From contig MU008173.1 in the NCBI GenBank assembly GCA_010909165.1, positions 310,001-374,000 on the forward strand: DNA of 64,000 nucleotides. Direction: 5' to 3'. Both the position numbers and the translations under genes were made by a program. Positions within the stretch are counted from its first letter, which is position 1. Each line of letters opens with the position of its first letter. The DNA comes from Anthoceros angustus. Taxonomy: Eukaryota; Streptophyta; Anthocerotopsida; Anthocerotales; Anthocerotaceae. The notes under the pieces were generated by a model. The model was not told the origin of the DNA, did no database searches, and worked only from the letters and a program-made list of their open reading frames with translations. Positions 10,222 through 19,382 of this stretch are shown piece after piece.

Positions 10222-10500
10222 GGCGTTCTTTATACGCCTCTCCCAAAGTGTCAACATCCATCGCCGCCTGGGCGTCATCATCTTCCTTCCGTCAACCCAG
10301 GTTGAGTGCCATATAGCGTCCGATGTCTGTTGCCCCTCATCGAGAGGTCACGCTCTAAGACGTTCTTTGTCTGCCTCTCCCAAAGTGTCAACATCCATCA
10401 TCGCCTGGGCGTCATCATCTTCCTTCCCGTCAACTTCAGAGGTTGAGTGCCATATAGCGTCCAGTGTCTGTTGCCCCTCATCGAGAGGGTCACCAGTCCT
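10222..10500. repeat. Tandem duplication, about 140 bp x2
   Basis: The unit beginning near GCCTCTCCCAAAGTGTCAAC and ending near CCCCTCATCGAGAGG occurs at about 10229-10350 and again at about 10370-10492. The first copy lacks several short words found in the second. The minus-strand frame across the second copy (10348-10581) is open and acidic near its end (EVDGKEDDDAQAMMDVD), but it has no recognised domain. It may be a piece of the element that carries the methyltransferase fragments. Confidence 0.75.
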
Positions 10501-10575
10501 TTCTTTCATTCTCTTCGACCCTAGGGGTACAATTTGAGCCTTCCCAAAATCCTTCTCGCTCACGCAAACCTCCTT

Positions 10576-10599
10576 GAACACGATAATTTTTGAAGGGGG
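10576..10599. repeat. Left arm of 24-bp inverted repeat
   Basis: The 24 bases here (GAACACGATAATTTTTGAAG plus GGGG) are the reverse complement of 13149-13172 with a single mismatch. The right arm lies in the C-terminal reading frame of the methyltransferase fragment. The arms are 2.55 kb apart. Confidence 0.8.
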
Positions 10600-10619
10600 G
10601 GATATACTGACCCCCTTCG

Positions 10620-11435
10620 GTCATCACAGCACCCCCTTGTCACGAAGAACACCTTACCTAGAACAGCATATGTGCCCTACTTTGATAATGCACACACCCT
10701 TTCCGAGGTCATACCGGTGATAAAGGCGCACTTTCAAGTGAACACCCTAGAATGGAGCCGGTGGGGTGTGGGCCCGTCTGCTTTGTAGAATGTTTAGAGG
10801 GCTGCCATTTTTATATGTTTATTACAAAGAAACTTTTACTTTGAAGTGGTGGAACACAATGAAAACAATCGCATTAGAGGGAGTCTCATTTTAATCGTCG
10901 TAAGAACATTGCAACAAACATACGCTAAAGGAGGGAGTGGTCATCGGCATCGACAATAGTCATTGAAGAGTGCGGCTGGCGACTCATCCATGCCTTGCAT
11001 CGACACCGAGTCAAGAACCACCGCCATATTAGGATGCGGTCCATATCGTCGCCTCAAAGTTATCGTTCTCCTCCATTGCTTGCTCGTCTTCAATAGTATC
11101 ATTCACTGGGCCCACCATCGGCGGTGTGGGCCCACACATCTAGGGTTTCTTGACCTCATCCAAAAGGTCGCCGATCGTAGTCTTCAACCTTCGGCACTCA
11201 ATGCAACCACTTGGGCTTTAAGGCAATGCCAGCGTCCTTAAAATGAACAAAGTTAGTTGCCCATGCGCCCATGCAAGCATCCTTAAAATCAACAAAGTTG
11301 AGTTATTAAAAAGATATGGGTTTTGAACCCAAAACCTACTCATTACTAAACCTTTTTCCCAAACACTAGACCAACAATCCCAAGTTACAAACTTCTTGAG
11401 CCACTACATATTAATTTTCTTAAAGGCGACCTATG
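10620..11435. other. No gene recognised
   Basis: The segment has several short CACCCCCTTG/ACCCCCTTCG words near 10605-10640 and no supported coding region. An open plus-strand frame at 10963-11241 has no recognised motif. Confidence 0.35.
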
Positions 11436-12530
11436 AGGAGGCGCCGCCGGCGCCCATGGGTAGGGTGCTAGGGAGGCGGCGCCCATGGGTAGGGTAGGTG
11501 TTAGGGGAGGCGGCGCCCATGGGCGGTGTGGGCGCCGCCGGCGCCCATGGGCAAGGGCGTGGTGGTGTTAGGGGAGGGCCGCCCATGGGTGGTGCGTGGA
11601 GGCGCGGCCGGCGGCGCCGGCGGCGCCCATGGGTGGTGTGTTAGGGGAGGGCCGGCCGGCGCCCATGGGCAAGGCATGGCGTGTTGGTGGGGCGGCGGCC
11701 GGCGGCGCCGGCCGGCCGGCGGCGGCGCCCATGGGCGGTGTGCTAGGGGCGCCGGCGGCGCCCATGGGCGGTGGTGTTAGGGGCGCCGGCCGGCGGCGCC
11801 CATGGGCGTGGGGAGGCGGCCGGCGGCCTCCAGCAGCGTGTTGGGGGGCGCGGCCCGGCATGACCGCATCTGGGGAGGCGGCGGCGGCGCCGGCGCCTCG
11901 CACCGCCCGTAGGCCCACGATGGGTGGCGTGTGGAGGGCGCCGGCGGCGGCGCCCCTCTGGGCTCACCTGGGGTGGGCAAGCGGGTGGTGCGCGTGGAGG
12001 GCGCGGCCGGCGGCGCCCCTCCTCATGCACCACCCGTCGGTGGGCCTACGTATGGGTGGTGCGTGGAGGGCGCCGGCCGGCGCCTCCGTCGCGCTCCACC
12101 CGCCGGCGCCCATGGGTGGTGGTGCGGGGCGGCCGGCCGGCGGCGCCATCCTCCCGCGCGCACCACTGTAAACCCCGACGGGTGGTGCGCGCGGCCGGCG
12201 GCGCCGGCCGCCGGCGCCTCCACGCACCACCCGCCGGTGGCCTACGGGTGGTGCGTGGAGGGCGCGCCGGCCGGCGCCTGTCGCGCTCCACCCATCGGGC
12301 ATACGGGCCGGTGGTGCGGGGAGGCGGCGCCGCCGCCGGCGCCATCCCTCCGCGCACCACCAGAACCCCGACGGGTGGAGGGCGCCGGCCGGCGCCTCCA
12401 CGCTGCCGTGAGCACGGCTGGTGGTGCGCGCGCCGCCGCGCCCCGCACCACCGCCTTATGCCCGACGGGTGGAGGCGAGCGCCGGCCGCCCCTCCGCGTG
12501 CCATTGTGGCCTCCTTCCACGCACCCACGT
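11436..12530. repeat. Extremely GC-rich degenerate repeat block
   Basis: The block consists almost wholly of variants of GGCGCCGGCGGCGCC, CATGGGTGGTG, CCGGCCGGCG and TGGTGCGTGGAGGGCGC, in both orientations. Long open frames on all six frames (for instance 11596-12171 +, 11568-11918 -, 12046-12528 -) are a by-product of having almost no A/T-rich stop codons. Their products are low-complexity Ala/Gly/Arg/Pro and not credible proteins. The block changes sharply to ordinary composition on each side. It is rich in CpG and in potential self-pairing palindromes. Confidence 0.85.
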
Positions 12531-13141
12531 GGCACTTCCATCGAAAATTGATGGGCTAACCTTAGAAGCAACCTTGGAATGAAGGCTAACCTTAGAAGCA
12601 AATGCCGTCAAATCGAGCCACATTTGGTCGGTCAGTGTAGAGGTACTCCTCCGGAAACATGTCTGTGCGGTGGACAAAAAGCGATAAGGGATAAGCTCTG
12701 CGAGTTGCGTGGCTTAATACAACTGCGAGTCAAAGTGCCGAAGATAATGATGACAATGGAGGAGAAAATGGACCAAGTGATGACGAAGGATTGAACTACG
12801 GGGATGAGTGAAGCGAAATCTCGTTTTTCCGGGGTCCCGAGTTAATGTTGTAAATCAGTTCTTGATATTCTTGTGTTAGGGAAATACCCCGTCGTGGCTT
12901 TTGTGGTGTCATAACAAAACCACATTTTCCTCCAAAAGCGAGTTCTGACCGTCCCTTCCGGCGGCCTTCCTCACCGTTCCTACTTTGCATTATTCCGTGG
13001 GTTCGAGTTTGTGACCACCATTCGACACAAACATTCTTTGGATGGAAAGTAGTAACTTTCTGGGTGAGACCCTTTTTCGAGCTGTTTTTCGCAATGCCTT
13101 CAAAACGCTGTTTTAGGGCCCATCAAAAACCCCCTTCGAGA
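12531..13141. other. Flank between GC-rich block and methyltransferase remnant
   Basis: Ordinary composition. The sequence AACCTTAGAAGCAA.. occurs twice near 12557-12600. A minus-strand frame at 12796-12990 is open but unrecognised; being downstream of the methyltransferase on the same strand, it could be its 3' tail. Nothing else is supported. Confidence 0.35.
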
Positions 13142-14115
13142 TTATTCACCCCCTTCAAAAATTATCATGTTCTTGGCCCAGAATTGAGATGGACCTCGAC
13201 GATGCGGCTCGTGTATCAGCTCCTCCTCCACATCCCGCAGTACTTCATATCCATGTACATGCTGTGGAATGAATTCTGCACATCTCTTGTCTGCCTCGAT
13301 AGAAAGACAATTGCGCGACAACAAGGCGACCATCAAAGATGTACCGCTACCGCACATGCATCCAATATCCATTCCCTTCCTTGGAGAATGTCTTGATAAG
13401 CTTCATCATCAAACCTAAAGGTCAGGGTAGGCGGACAACAAGTTTGTCAAGTGAATGGTATACCGACTTTTTCACAATATGGTGGGCAATCACCAACCAT
13501 CATTGAAAGTGCCCCGCAAAGCATTAGGTAACATGATGACCCGCAACTCGAGCTTTTCTTCAGACCCCAACCGACAATGACATACTCCACCGTATGGAAC
13601 CCACCCTTGTCATTGTTGACATTTGTCTTGTCCCACACAAATGAAACAAGTCCACGCCTCTGGCACCACTTCCGCATAGGCTCGTGCACAATATGTGAAT
13701 CTTCCACACGATGCATTATGATCATCCTAAAATGCTCGCATTCAGTTAAGTATTGGAAGGAATGCAAAACATTACCCACTTGCCAAGCATCAAACCTTCC
13801 ATGCTTAGGGCCCTTGTCCAATCCACGTGGGACATCCATCACAAGCAAAGAGTACCTCCTCTTCCTCACAAAACCTCGCATATCTTGGACATCTCGAGCA
13901 TGAATCTGATACTGCACTTTTTTCTCCGACTGTGGGACAGTGAATTGCAACCGTCCCTCTTCTATGTCCCTATCTGCGAGCTCCCGTTGCTCATCCTCCA
14001 AGCCCTTCCACGTGTTGACCTCATAACTAAACTGTTGAAAGTTTTCAGGGTACTTTGTGAGGAATTCAATGTCTTTTTGTTGCTGCACAAAAAACAGGTT
14101 GTTTGTCAGTATTAG
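13142..14115 (-). pseudogene. Beta-class-like DNA amino-methyltransferase, broken
   Basis: Two minus-strand frames (14088-13447, then 13372-13142) appear to be one protein. The first has SLLVMDVPRGLDKG near residues 80-93, where amino-methyltransferases carry the catalytic (D/N)PP(Y/W), then FVWDKTN near 150-156 and FHTVEYVIVGWG near 164-175. The second has CGSGTSLMVALLSRNCLSIE, the AdoMet-binding loop. This order (catalytic motif first, AdoMet motif last) fits the beta class. A TGA at 13447-13449 is followed by open sequence FRFDDEAYQDILQG.EWILDACA. The frame for GSGT is then regained by a one-base shift near 13350. The upstream end shows TTTTTTGTGCAG before CAACAAAAAG, a possible intron acceptor at about 14092. 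The catalytic site reads DVPR instead of DPPY. It may be an N6-adenine or N4-cytosine enzyme relic; target and activity are not inferable. Confidence 0.6.
13149..13172. repeat. Right arm of 24-bp inverted repeat
   Basis: This arm pairs with 10576-10599 with one mismatch. On the minus strand it codes for MIIFEGG at the end of the methyltransferase fragment. On the plus strand the left arm reads TIIFEGG, so the repeat may be a piece of the same coding sequence in inverted orientation. Confidence 0.75.
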
Positions 14116-14241
14116 CTACATGGGAGAGGGACTTCGCCGGCATGCCCTCCTAGGGCCTCCGGGTTCGATCCAGATAAGGGCGGCATGCCGCGCCTCCCTG
14201 CTACCCCTCAGCATAGACGCCCCAACTTCCCACACAAGGGG

Positions 14242-14399
14242 GGCGCCGGCATGCCGGCGCCCTCCCTTAGGCTACTGCTCAACATAGATGCCCCAACTTC
14301 CCACACAAGGGGGGCGCCGGCATGCCGGCGCCTCCCTTCCCACACCACATGCCGGCGCACCCAATGGTGTGAGAGAAGGGGCGCTGGCATGCCGGCGCC
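14242..14399. repeat. Three copies of 20-bp palindrome
   Basis: A perfect self-complementary 20-mer, GGCGCCGGCATGCCGGCGCC, lies at 14242-14261 and 14313-14332. A one-mismatch version lies at 14380-14399. The first two are preceded by the same words (CCCAACTTCCCACACAAGGG). Half-sites are present at 14348-14358. A further perfect copy is at 14846-14865. The same core words make up the GC-rich block at 11436-12530. Confidence 0.9.
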
Positions 14400-15500
14400 C
14401 CCCAAGCGGGAATATGGAAAATCGGGCATAGGGAAGGAGGAAGGAAGAACATTATAATATTTTAAGCGGCAGAATATACATCAAGCAGCTTTTGACGTGA
14501 ATATACGCGAAACGGGGTTTTCGATGGGCATTGAAATGCGTATTCAGCTGCTGAAGACCCTAAACACGCCGTAAGTGACACGCCTAGGCGCCGGCATTCC
14601 GACGTCCAAGATGCACGGCCTTTGGCAATGAATGCTGGACGTCGGACAAACACCCTCCTTCTGCTGAGAAACTACCTGAACCGTAATGGCTTCTCTAGAC
14701 TGCTCAACATCGGTTAGACACCCTAGGCTAGTGGCTAAGAAACCACCTGAACCCTGATGGCTTCTCCGGACTGGCTATTAAAAACAAGGAGCATGGGGGA
14801 GCATAAGGGCATGAAGAAGAAGAAGAAGAAGAATGAGGGCATGAGGGCGCCGGCATGCCGGCGCCTTAAAAGCTAAACTTTCCATATTGTGTAGGCTTTA
14901 AAGGTAAGTTTTTCCTATTGTGTGCGGAATAAATAATGTGGATTGAAATGAGAGCACAGTAAAAGTGATAGATGATTGGTTTGGTTTAAATTAAAATTCC
15001 CTTATTTGTTTTCCCTTTGATAGCACTAATCCATGAAGAAGGTGGGACTCGACAAGTACAAAACACACACCACACACATGCAAACGGCAATTGCATTCCA
15101 TGATTTCGGGAAGATGGAAACAGGGACTCTCACCGCTACATGTTGAATTTCCATTGTCATCTCCAATACTTATTACACCCCCCTCAAAACCGTTTTTCCA
15201 AAACCATATACCCTTTATGTACTGAATGAATAGCAAAAAGCCTATCCATTCAGTAGGCTTTTTGCCGGTGGCCTCTTCGCTGGCCACCAACGGAGTGTCA
15301 TGTATGGGCATTATTTCAAGGTAAATGTGTGCTTACCGAGGCTGTATATCCCTTTTTCAGCCCAACTCATGGCATGTTTCCGGCTTCCTACACACACAGC
15401 AAACTTTTACAACATTTTTTGTGGAAACTGGCAGGAACAGGTGTTTCGTGCCCATGTTCCCGCCGGTTACCAGTATATTCATTGGAAAAGCCGCTTCCTG
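14400..15500. other. Intergenic, no gene recognised
   Basis: The stretch contains a GAA-rich microsatellite at 14816-14834, the palindrome at 14846, and otherwise no supported coding region. From about 15535 it is homologous to the leader region of the cysteine-rich peptide gene at 26268. Confidence 0.4.
14846..14865. repeat. Fourth copy of 20-bp palindrome
   Basis: Perfect copy of GGCGCCGGCATGCCGGCGCC, isolated from the other three by about 450 bases of ordinary sequence. Confidence 0.9.
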
Positions 15501-15711
15501 TTTATTCCGACGGTATAAATATTATGGTGTTCAAAGCTATAACAATAAACAAGAGCAGCGATACATTCGGTGTTGTTTGTAAACTTCAAGAAGCAAATGA
15601 CAAATATGTAACATGGATATGCGCAAGAATCATGTCACATACTTGCTTGATGGCTCAAATACCAACTGCACTTCCGCTGCATACAGTCACATCCTCCAAC
15701 TCCCAGCAGCC

Positions 15712-16022
15712 ATGGTACGGTATAGCAGTACTGTAGCCTTCACGATTGCTCTCATGATGGTGATGTCCCTCATGGAGTCAAGATAAGCACGGGAGCTAGC
15801 CCTCACAATTGCTCTCATGGTGGTGATGTCCCTCATGGCGTCAAGATAAGCACGGGAGCTCGTGCTGAATTTGGCCGTAAATATGCGTCAATTGGGAGTT
15901 AATATTTGATACACCTCCGAAGTGCACGTCAATGATTACTGCACCAATTCTAACTACATTTGCCTCATATGCTCTCACTGTTTTTGTCCTATGGGGGAAC
16001 AACATAAGTGTTGGTGAACTAG
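15712..16022 (+). pseudogene. Small cysteine-rich peptide pseudogene
   Basis: This is a decayed copy of the peptide gene at 26444-26686, with the homologous region extending upstream to about 15535 and downstream to about 16150. Damage is clear: the codons for Gly-Glu after the signal peptide are changed so that TCAAGATAAGC introduces a stop, a segment of about 60 bases (CTCATGGTGGTGATGTCCCT region) is duplicated internally, and a further TGA occurs before the cysteine cluster. The cysteine codons of the CxC region are partly kept. Flanking conservation shows duplication of a genomic segment, not a retrocopy. Confidence 0.8.
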
Positions 16023-16067
16023 CTTCTTCATTTCTTATTTCCATGAAGGGTATGGATATGTATATCT

Positions 16068-16799
16068 CTACCTAGCCTCACGAGTTGTCTCACCTCCGCC
16101 ACATCTTTGTGTACCAATAAGACAGGCATGATGTTTGTAACAGGTAGCGCCATAGGGCCGTGAAGATAGGATGGAGGGCACCCCATCCAAGCATGACTGA
16201 TTTGATCCATCCTCTACATGAGAATCGAGTGTTGGTCCATCCTCTACATGAGAATCGAGTGTTGGTCCATGCTGTACATGAAAATTGAGTGTTGGTCCAT
16301 GCTCTATGTGAGAATCGAGTGTTGGTCCATGCTCTACATGAGAATTGAGTGTTGGTCCATGCTCTACATGAGAATTGAATGTTGGTCCATCCTCTACATG
16401 AGAATTGAGTGTTGGTCCATCCTCTATATGGTGGTTTATCTCACCCCTACAAAGTGGGCATGTGTTTGGCCAAGAATATCTATTCAACCATGGGTTTAGA
16501 CAATCTTTGTGATATATGTGAGAACATGTAATTAATTTAGTAATCTCTTCACCTAATACACTGGATTCTATACAAATCTCACACATTACTTCATCATGAT
16601 ATTCACTTTCATAAACACTTATAGATAGATTGTTGTGATTGATATTTGTAGATGGACTTTCACTATCGTCAGCATCAATAACTCTAGAAGCAATAATATC
16701 CCTATAATCCAATATTTCAAGAAGTACTTGTTGTACTTCTTTTTTTATAGCTAGGTATTTTGTAGAGAGGGATGTTTTACTTATGATCGAAAATGGCAT
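16068..16799 (-). CDS. RING-H2 protein with ten-residue tandem repeats
   Basis: This 243-residue open frame has a RING-H2 finger with all eight ligands: C73, C76, C92, H94, H97, C100, C114 and C117 (CEICIE, CSHIYHKDC, CPLCR). This is the class of E3 ubiquitin ligases and predicts ubiquitin transfer. Residues about 124-203 are eight imperfect copies of HVEDGPTLNS. The last 35-40 residues read through sequence that is antisense to the 3' flank of the neighbouring cysteine-rich peptide pseudogene. The original C-terminus may therefore have been lost and replaced by chance frame. No signal peptide or membrane segment is visible. The start at 16799 is the first Met in frame and lies 72 residues ahead of the RING. 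An upstream intron cannot be excluded. The ligase call is good; expression is not shown. Confidence 0.65.
   Translation of the reverse strand: MPFSIISKTSLSTKYLAIKKEVQQVLLEILDYRDIIASRVIDADDSESPSTNINHNNLSISVYESEYHDEVMCEICIESSVLGEEITKLITCSHIYHKDCLNPWLNRYSWPNTCPLCRGEINHHIEDGPTLNSHVEDGPTFNSHVEHGPTLNSHVEHGPTLDSHIEHGPTLNFHVQHGPTLDSHVEDGPTLDSHVEDGSNQSCLDGVPSILSSRPYGATCYKHHACLIGTQRCGGGETTREAR
16208..16432. repeat. 30-bp minisatellite in RING gene
   Basis: Seven to eight head-to-tail units of 30 bases (ATGAGAATTGAGTGTTGGTC plus CATGCTCTAC) encode the ten-residue repeats on the minus strand. The unit is a multiple of three, so copy-number changes keep the frame. The plus strand is also open across it, but that frame is a shadow. 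Confidence 0.9.
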
Positions 16800-17390
16800 A
16801 GAGGACTAATTTATAGGCCAAAGCATGTAATTTAAGCTGAATTATATTTTAATTTTAAAATCCAGCTTTTCGAAAACATTGAGATGAAATACCGTACCCT
16901 GAGGGGTGATTCGGCATTAATTAATTAAAATTAGTAAAAGTTGAATGTCTGGAAATTATTATACTTAAAATGTTGAATATATAAAAATTTATGAGTTTAA
17001 GATGCCGAAAACAAGGAAACTAGGGTTTGTATGGAAAATTAGGACCTGTTTATACATATTCATTAGTTATATATAATGAGATGATTTATCGAGGTAAAAG
17101 AACGATGGAAAGAGACCATCTAGAAGGGGACAACAAATGGGGACCCGGGGGTCGGAGTTTAGTTATATATATATATATCTACATATTTTAATAAATTTTG
17201 AAATTTAATAAATTTATTTTTAGTAAATATTGGAAATTTGAAAAATATAAATATCTATGTTGAACCTTATTTTTTCAAAAAATAATTATTTCAGCATTAT
17301 CCTGTTGAAGCATCCTCGGGGTACGGTATATGATTGAAAGCTCTGAGATGGAGCAGATTATTTGATATAAGAGTCATCTAGAGCTTATGG
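16800..17390. other. AT-rich intergenic, with TA microsatellite
   Basis: Upstream region of the RING gene. A (TA)n run lies at 17163-17179. No gene is supported. Confidence 0.4.
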
Positions 17391-18490
17391 TCCGAGGTGG
17401 TTGAGGAGATTGAAGTGCCAGAAGATTTGAAATTGATATTGCCAAAGCGACTTCCATCTGGTTTGTGAGGAGCTTGCTCACGGCATTAGCATGCCGGCCG
17501 AAAGCGAAGCAGTTGGATATCGAGGACATCACCAGAGCTCCTCTTTTGGCTAAGAATCAAGACAGTTCAGCATGAGCCGCCAGAATTCATGAGCAACCTA
17601 CAATGGAATGACCCGACTGAAGGCGTAAAATTGGGCACTTGTACCGTTTCCAAGCTGCTGAGGAACCTCAAGGCCCATGCACAGTATACCTTGGGCTGCG
17701 GCGTGGATGGCTCTTCATTTCCCGGGATTTTTGGTTCATGCTCTTCAAGGTCGAGGGGAGGAAATCTCGTGCGATACAGACTTGCTGCTGCTGGATGACT
17801 GCCCCTGGAACAGAGGGAGTTGCAACAGCTGTGGCCGCATTGGGAAGTGTTGTGAACCCTTGTAGTGGCCCTCGTACATTGTGAATCCGCAAGCCCGAAA
17901 TGGCAGTTTGGAACACTAGCACTTGGGGTTCCACCGTACGCCTTCAGGGTTGAACTCAGAAGCTGTTAGAATTGAACCTACTACATGTCCAACTTCCCGC
18001 TCATCGACTACAATCTTGGTCCTACAATTGGGGCTTGGATGAGGTAACAGTCTGCTCTAGCCTTTGAATGAATCATACTGGTACTGCTGAACACATTAGC
18101 AACAATCCTAGCAATTTCGGGGGTGGCGAATTCCATCGGTAATGCTGGCTCGAAGGCACCGAGGGTTTGATTGCCCCAAGGGATATGGCTCCACATCCAG
18201 AGGCCTTGGCGCTGGACGCCGTCGAGATCCAGGAAGCAGACGAGTCACCTTACCTTATTTCTCTGGACTACCGATCGCACAGTGGAGAGCAAGACAGCAA
18301 CAGCAGGTGATGACCCACTTAGTGCTCTCGCTGTATCATAGCTCTCCACCAGTGTCATCTTCAGAGCTTTGGAAGATGATGAAGTTCAGAGCAGATAGCG
18401 CAGTGTCTCGACACGTGTTGGCAGCGCTAGCTGATGACTCTGAGGTGTCGGGATTTGAAGAGTGCACTGTCCTCAGTGTTCAGGCTCCAA
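17390..18490. repeat. Dispersed segmental duplication, copy 2
   Basis: This is the counterpart of 5020-6035. The RuvB-like fragment at 17400-17570 is interrupted by deletions (GATTTGAAATTGATATTGCC lacks the 15 or so bases present at 5070). At the right end the similarity extends into one unit of the 2-3.8 kb minisatellite (18355-18490), which shows that the minisatellite and the segment were once adjacent. Confidence 0.75.
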
Positions 18491-19020
18491 GTTTTGGACG
18501 AAGCTCCTGAAGGCTGGTCCATGTATTGCCGAGCTCGCGGTGCTTTGCTTTGATCGGGTCTTGGTAGCTGGGGCATAAACTCACCTTTTGTGCGGTGTTG
18601 CCATTTTGAAATCGAAGCTGGGGGCCTGCTCGCGATTCGCCACTACCCCCGCGGTCGCAACCGCCTCAATTATGTCGAGTGACTCACTCCCAGATGTGCT
18701 CCTGGTTCAGATCTGGATCTTCCTTGATGCCACTTTCCTCTCTCGGCGAGGTTTGCTCCCAAAATGCCCTCGGTGGGCAGTAATTCTCCGCCCCCTCCTT
18801 GTGCCTGCAATTCACACGCACTCTTCTCTGCAGGTGATCCGGACTTGGTGGAGTTTATTTTTCACTGTTTCCTTTCTGCTTGAAGCACATCACACCAAGC
18901 GCAATCGCAGGTGGCACAGGGATGTCGGGCACAATTGGAAAGACTATCCATCCTCTAACCCGATTCTTTGCAGCTGGATCGCAGATGGCAGATTGAAACC
19001 CATTCCTCGTAGACCAGAAG
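18491..19020. other. Unresolved region upstream of possible membrane protein exons
   Basis: The composition is gene-like and a plus-strand frame is open from 18588 to 19112, but I recognise no domain in it, and it overlaps the exon frame proposed for 18995-19159. It may contain further exons. Confidence 0.3.
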
Positions 19021-19382
19021 TACCAGCATCTGCACCATCGTTTCAGAGCGATGTGGGCCTCAATAAACTGCTCTGTGATTCTTCTACACACGGGCAACAA
19101 TGTTTCTCTTAACCCAGACTTTTGCAAGCCTGCAGTTATTGAATTTGGTACAACAGGCGCACGTGCAGGTAAATCTTGTTTGAGTAGACGCTGGCAAAAT
19201 GAACCTGGTGGATTAAGGGAGCTACAGCATCTGCAGAGTGTTCATGTATGAACGATGTACTGTATGTTGGTGCAGGTTGGGTGTTCATACTCCTGGTCGT
19301 TGCTGCGTTTGCAGCTGGAGTGGTTTGTGTTGCTATGATAATCAGGTGCATGTGCTCAAGGAGGCAGGACTTGGATCATGAG
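18995..19382 (+). CDS. Possible one-pass membrane protein, partial exons
   Basis: A frame ending ...SVILLHTGNNVSLNPDFC KPAVIEFGTTGARA is followed at about 19168 by a GTAAAT donor. After a CAG acceptor at about 19275 the frame continues in phase with GWVFILLVVAAFAAGVVCVA then MIIRCMCSRRQDLDHE, and a GTAACA donor follows at about 19382. This would give a luminal or extracellular segment with an N-glycosylation site (NVS), a transmembrane helix and a basic cysteine-containing cytosolic start. The two exons join well but no start, end or family is identified. Sequence further right (19500-19860) may hold more exons. Confidence 0.3.

Noticed and set aside
11568-12601. Long open frames of 60-210 codons on all six frames
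   Set aside because: They are caused by the very high GC content (few stop codons). The products are low-complexity Ala/Gly/Arg/Pro with no domain.
13142-14115. Endogenous giant-virus or phage origin of the methyltransferase
   Set aside because: No capsid, packaging or other viral gene lies nearby, and the surroundings are plant repeats. There is no support for a viral origin.
16208-16432. CRISPR-like array
   Set aside because: The 30-base units are contiguous without spacers, and they are in-frame coding repeats of a plant RING gene.
16218-16499. Plus-strand frame with MRIECWSMLY repeats
   Set aside because: It is the shadow of the 30-bp minisatellite; the minus strand carries the RING finger.
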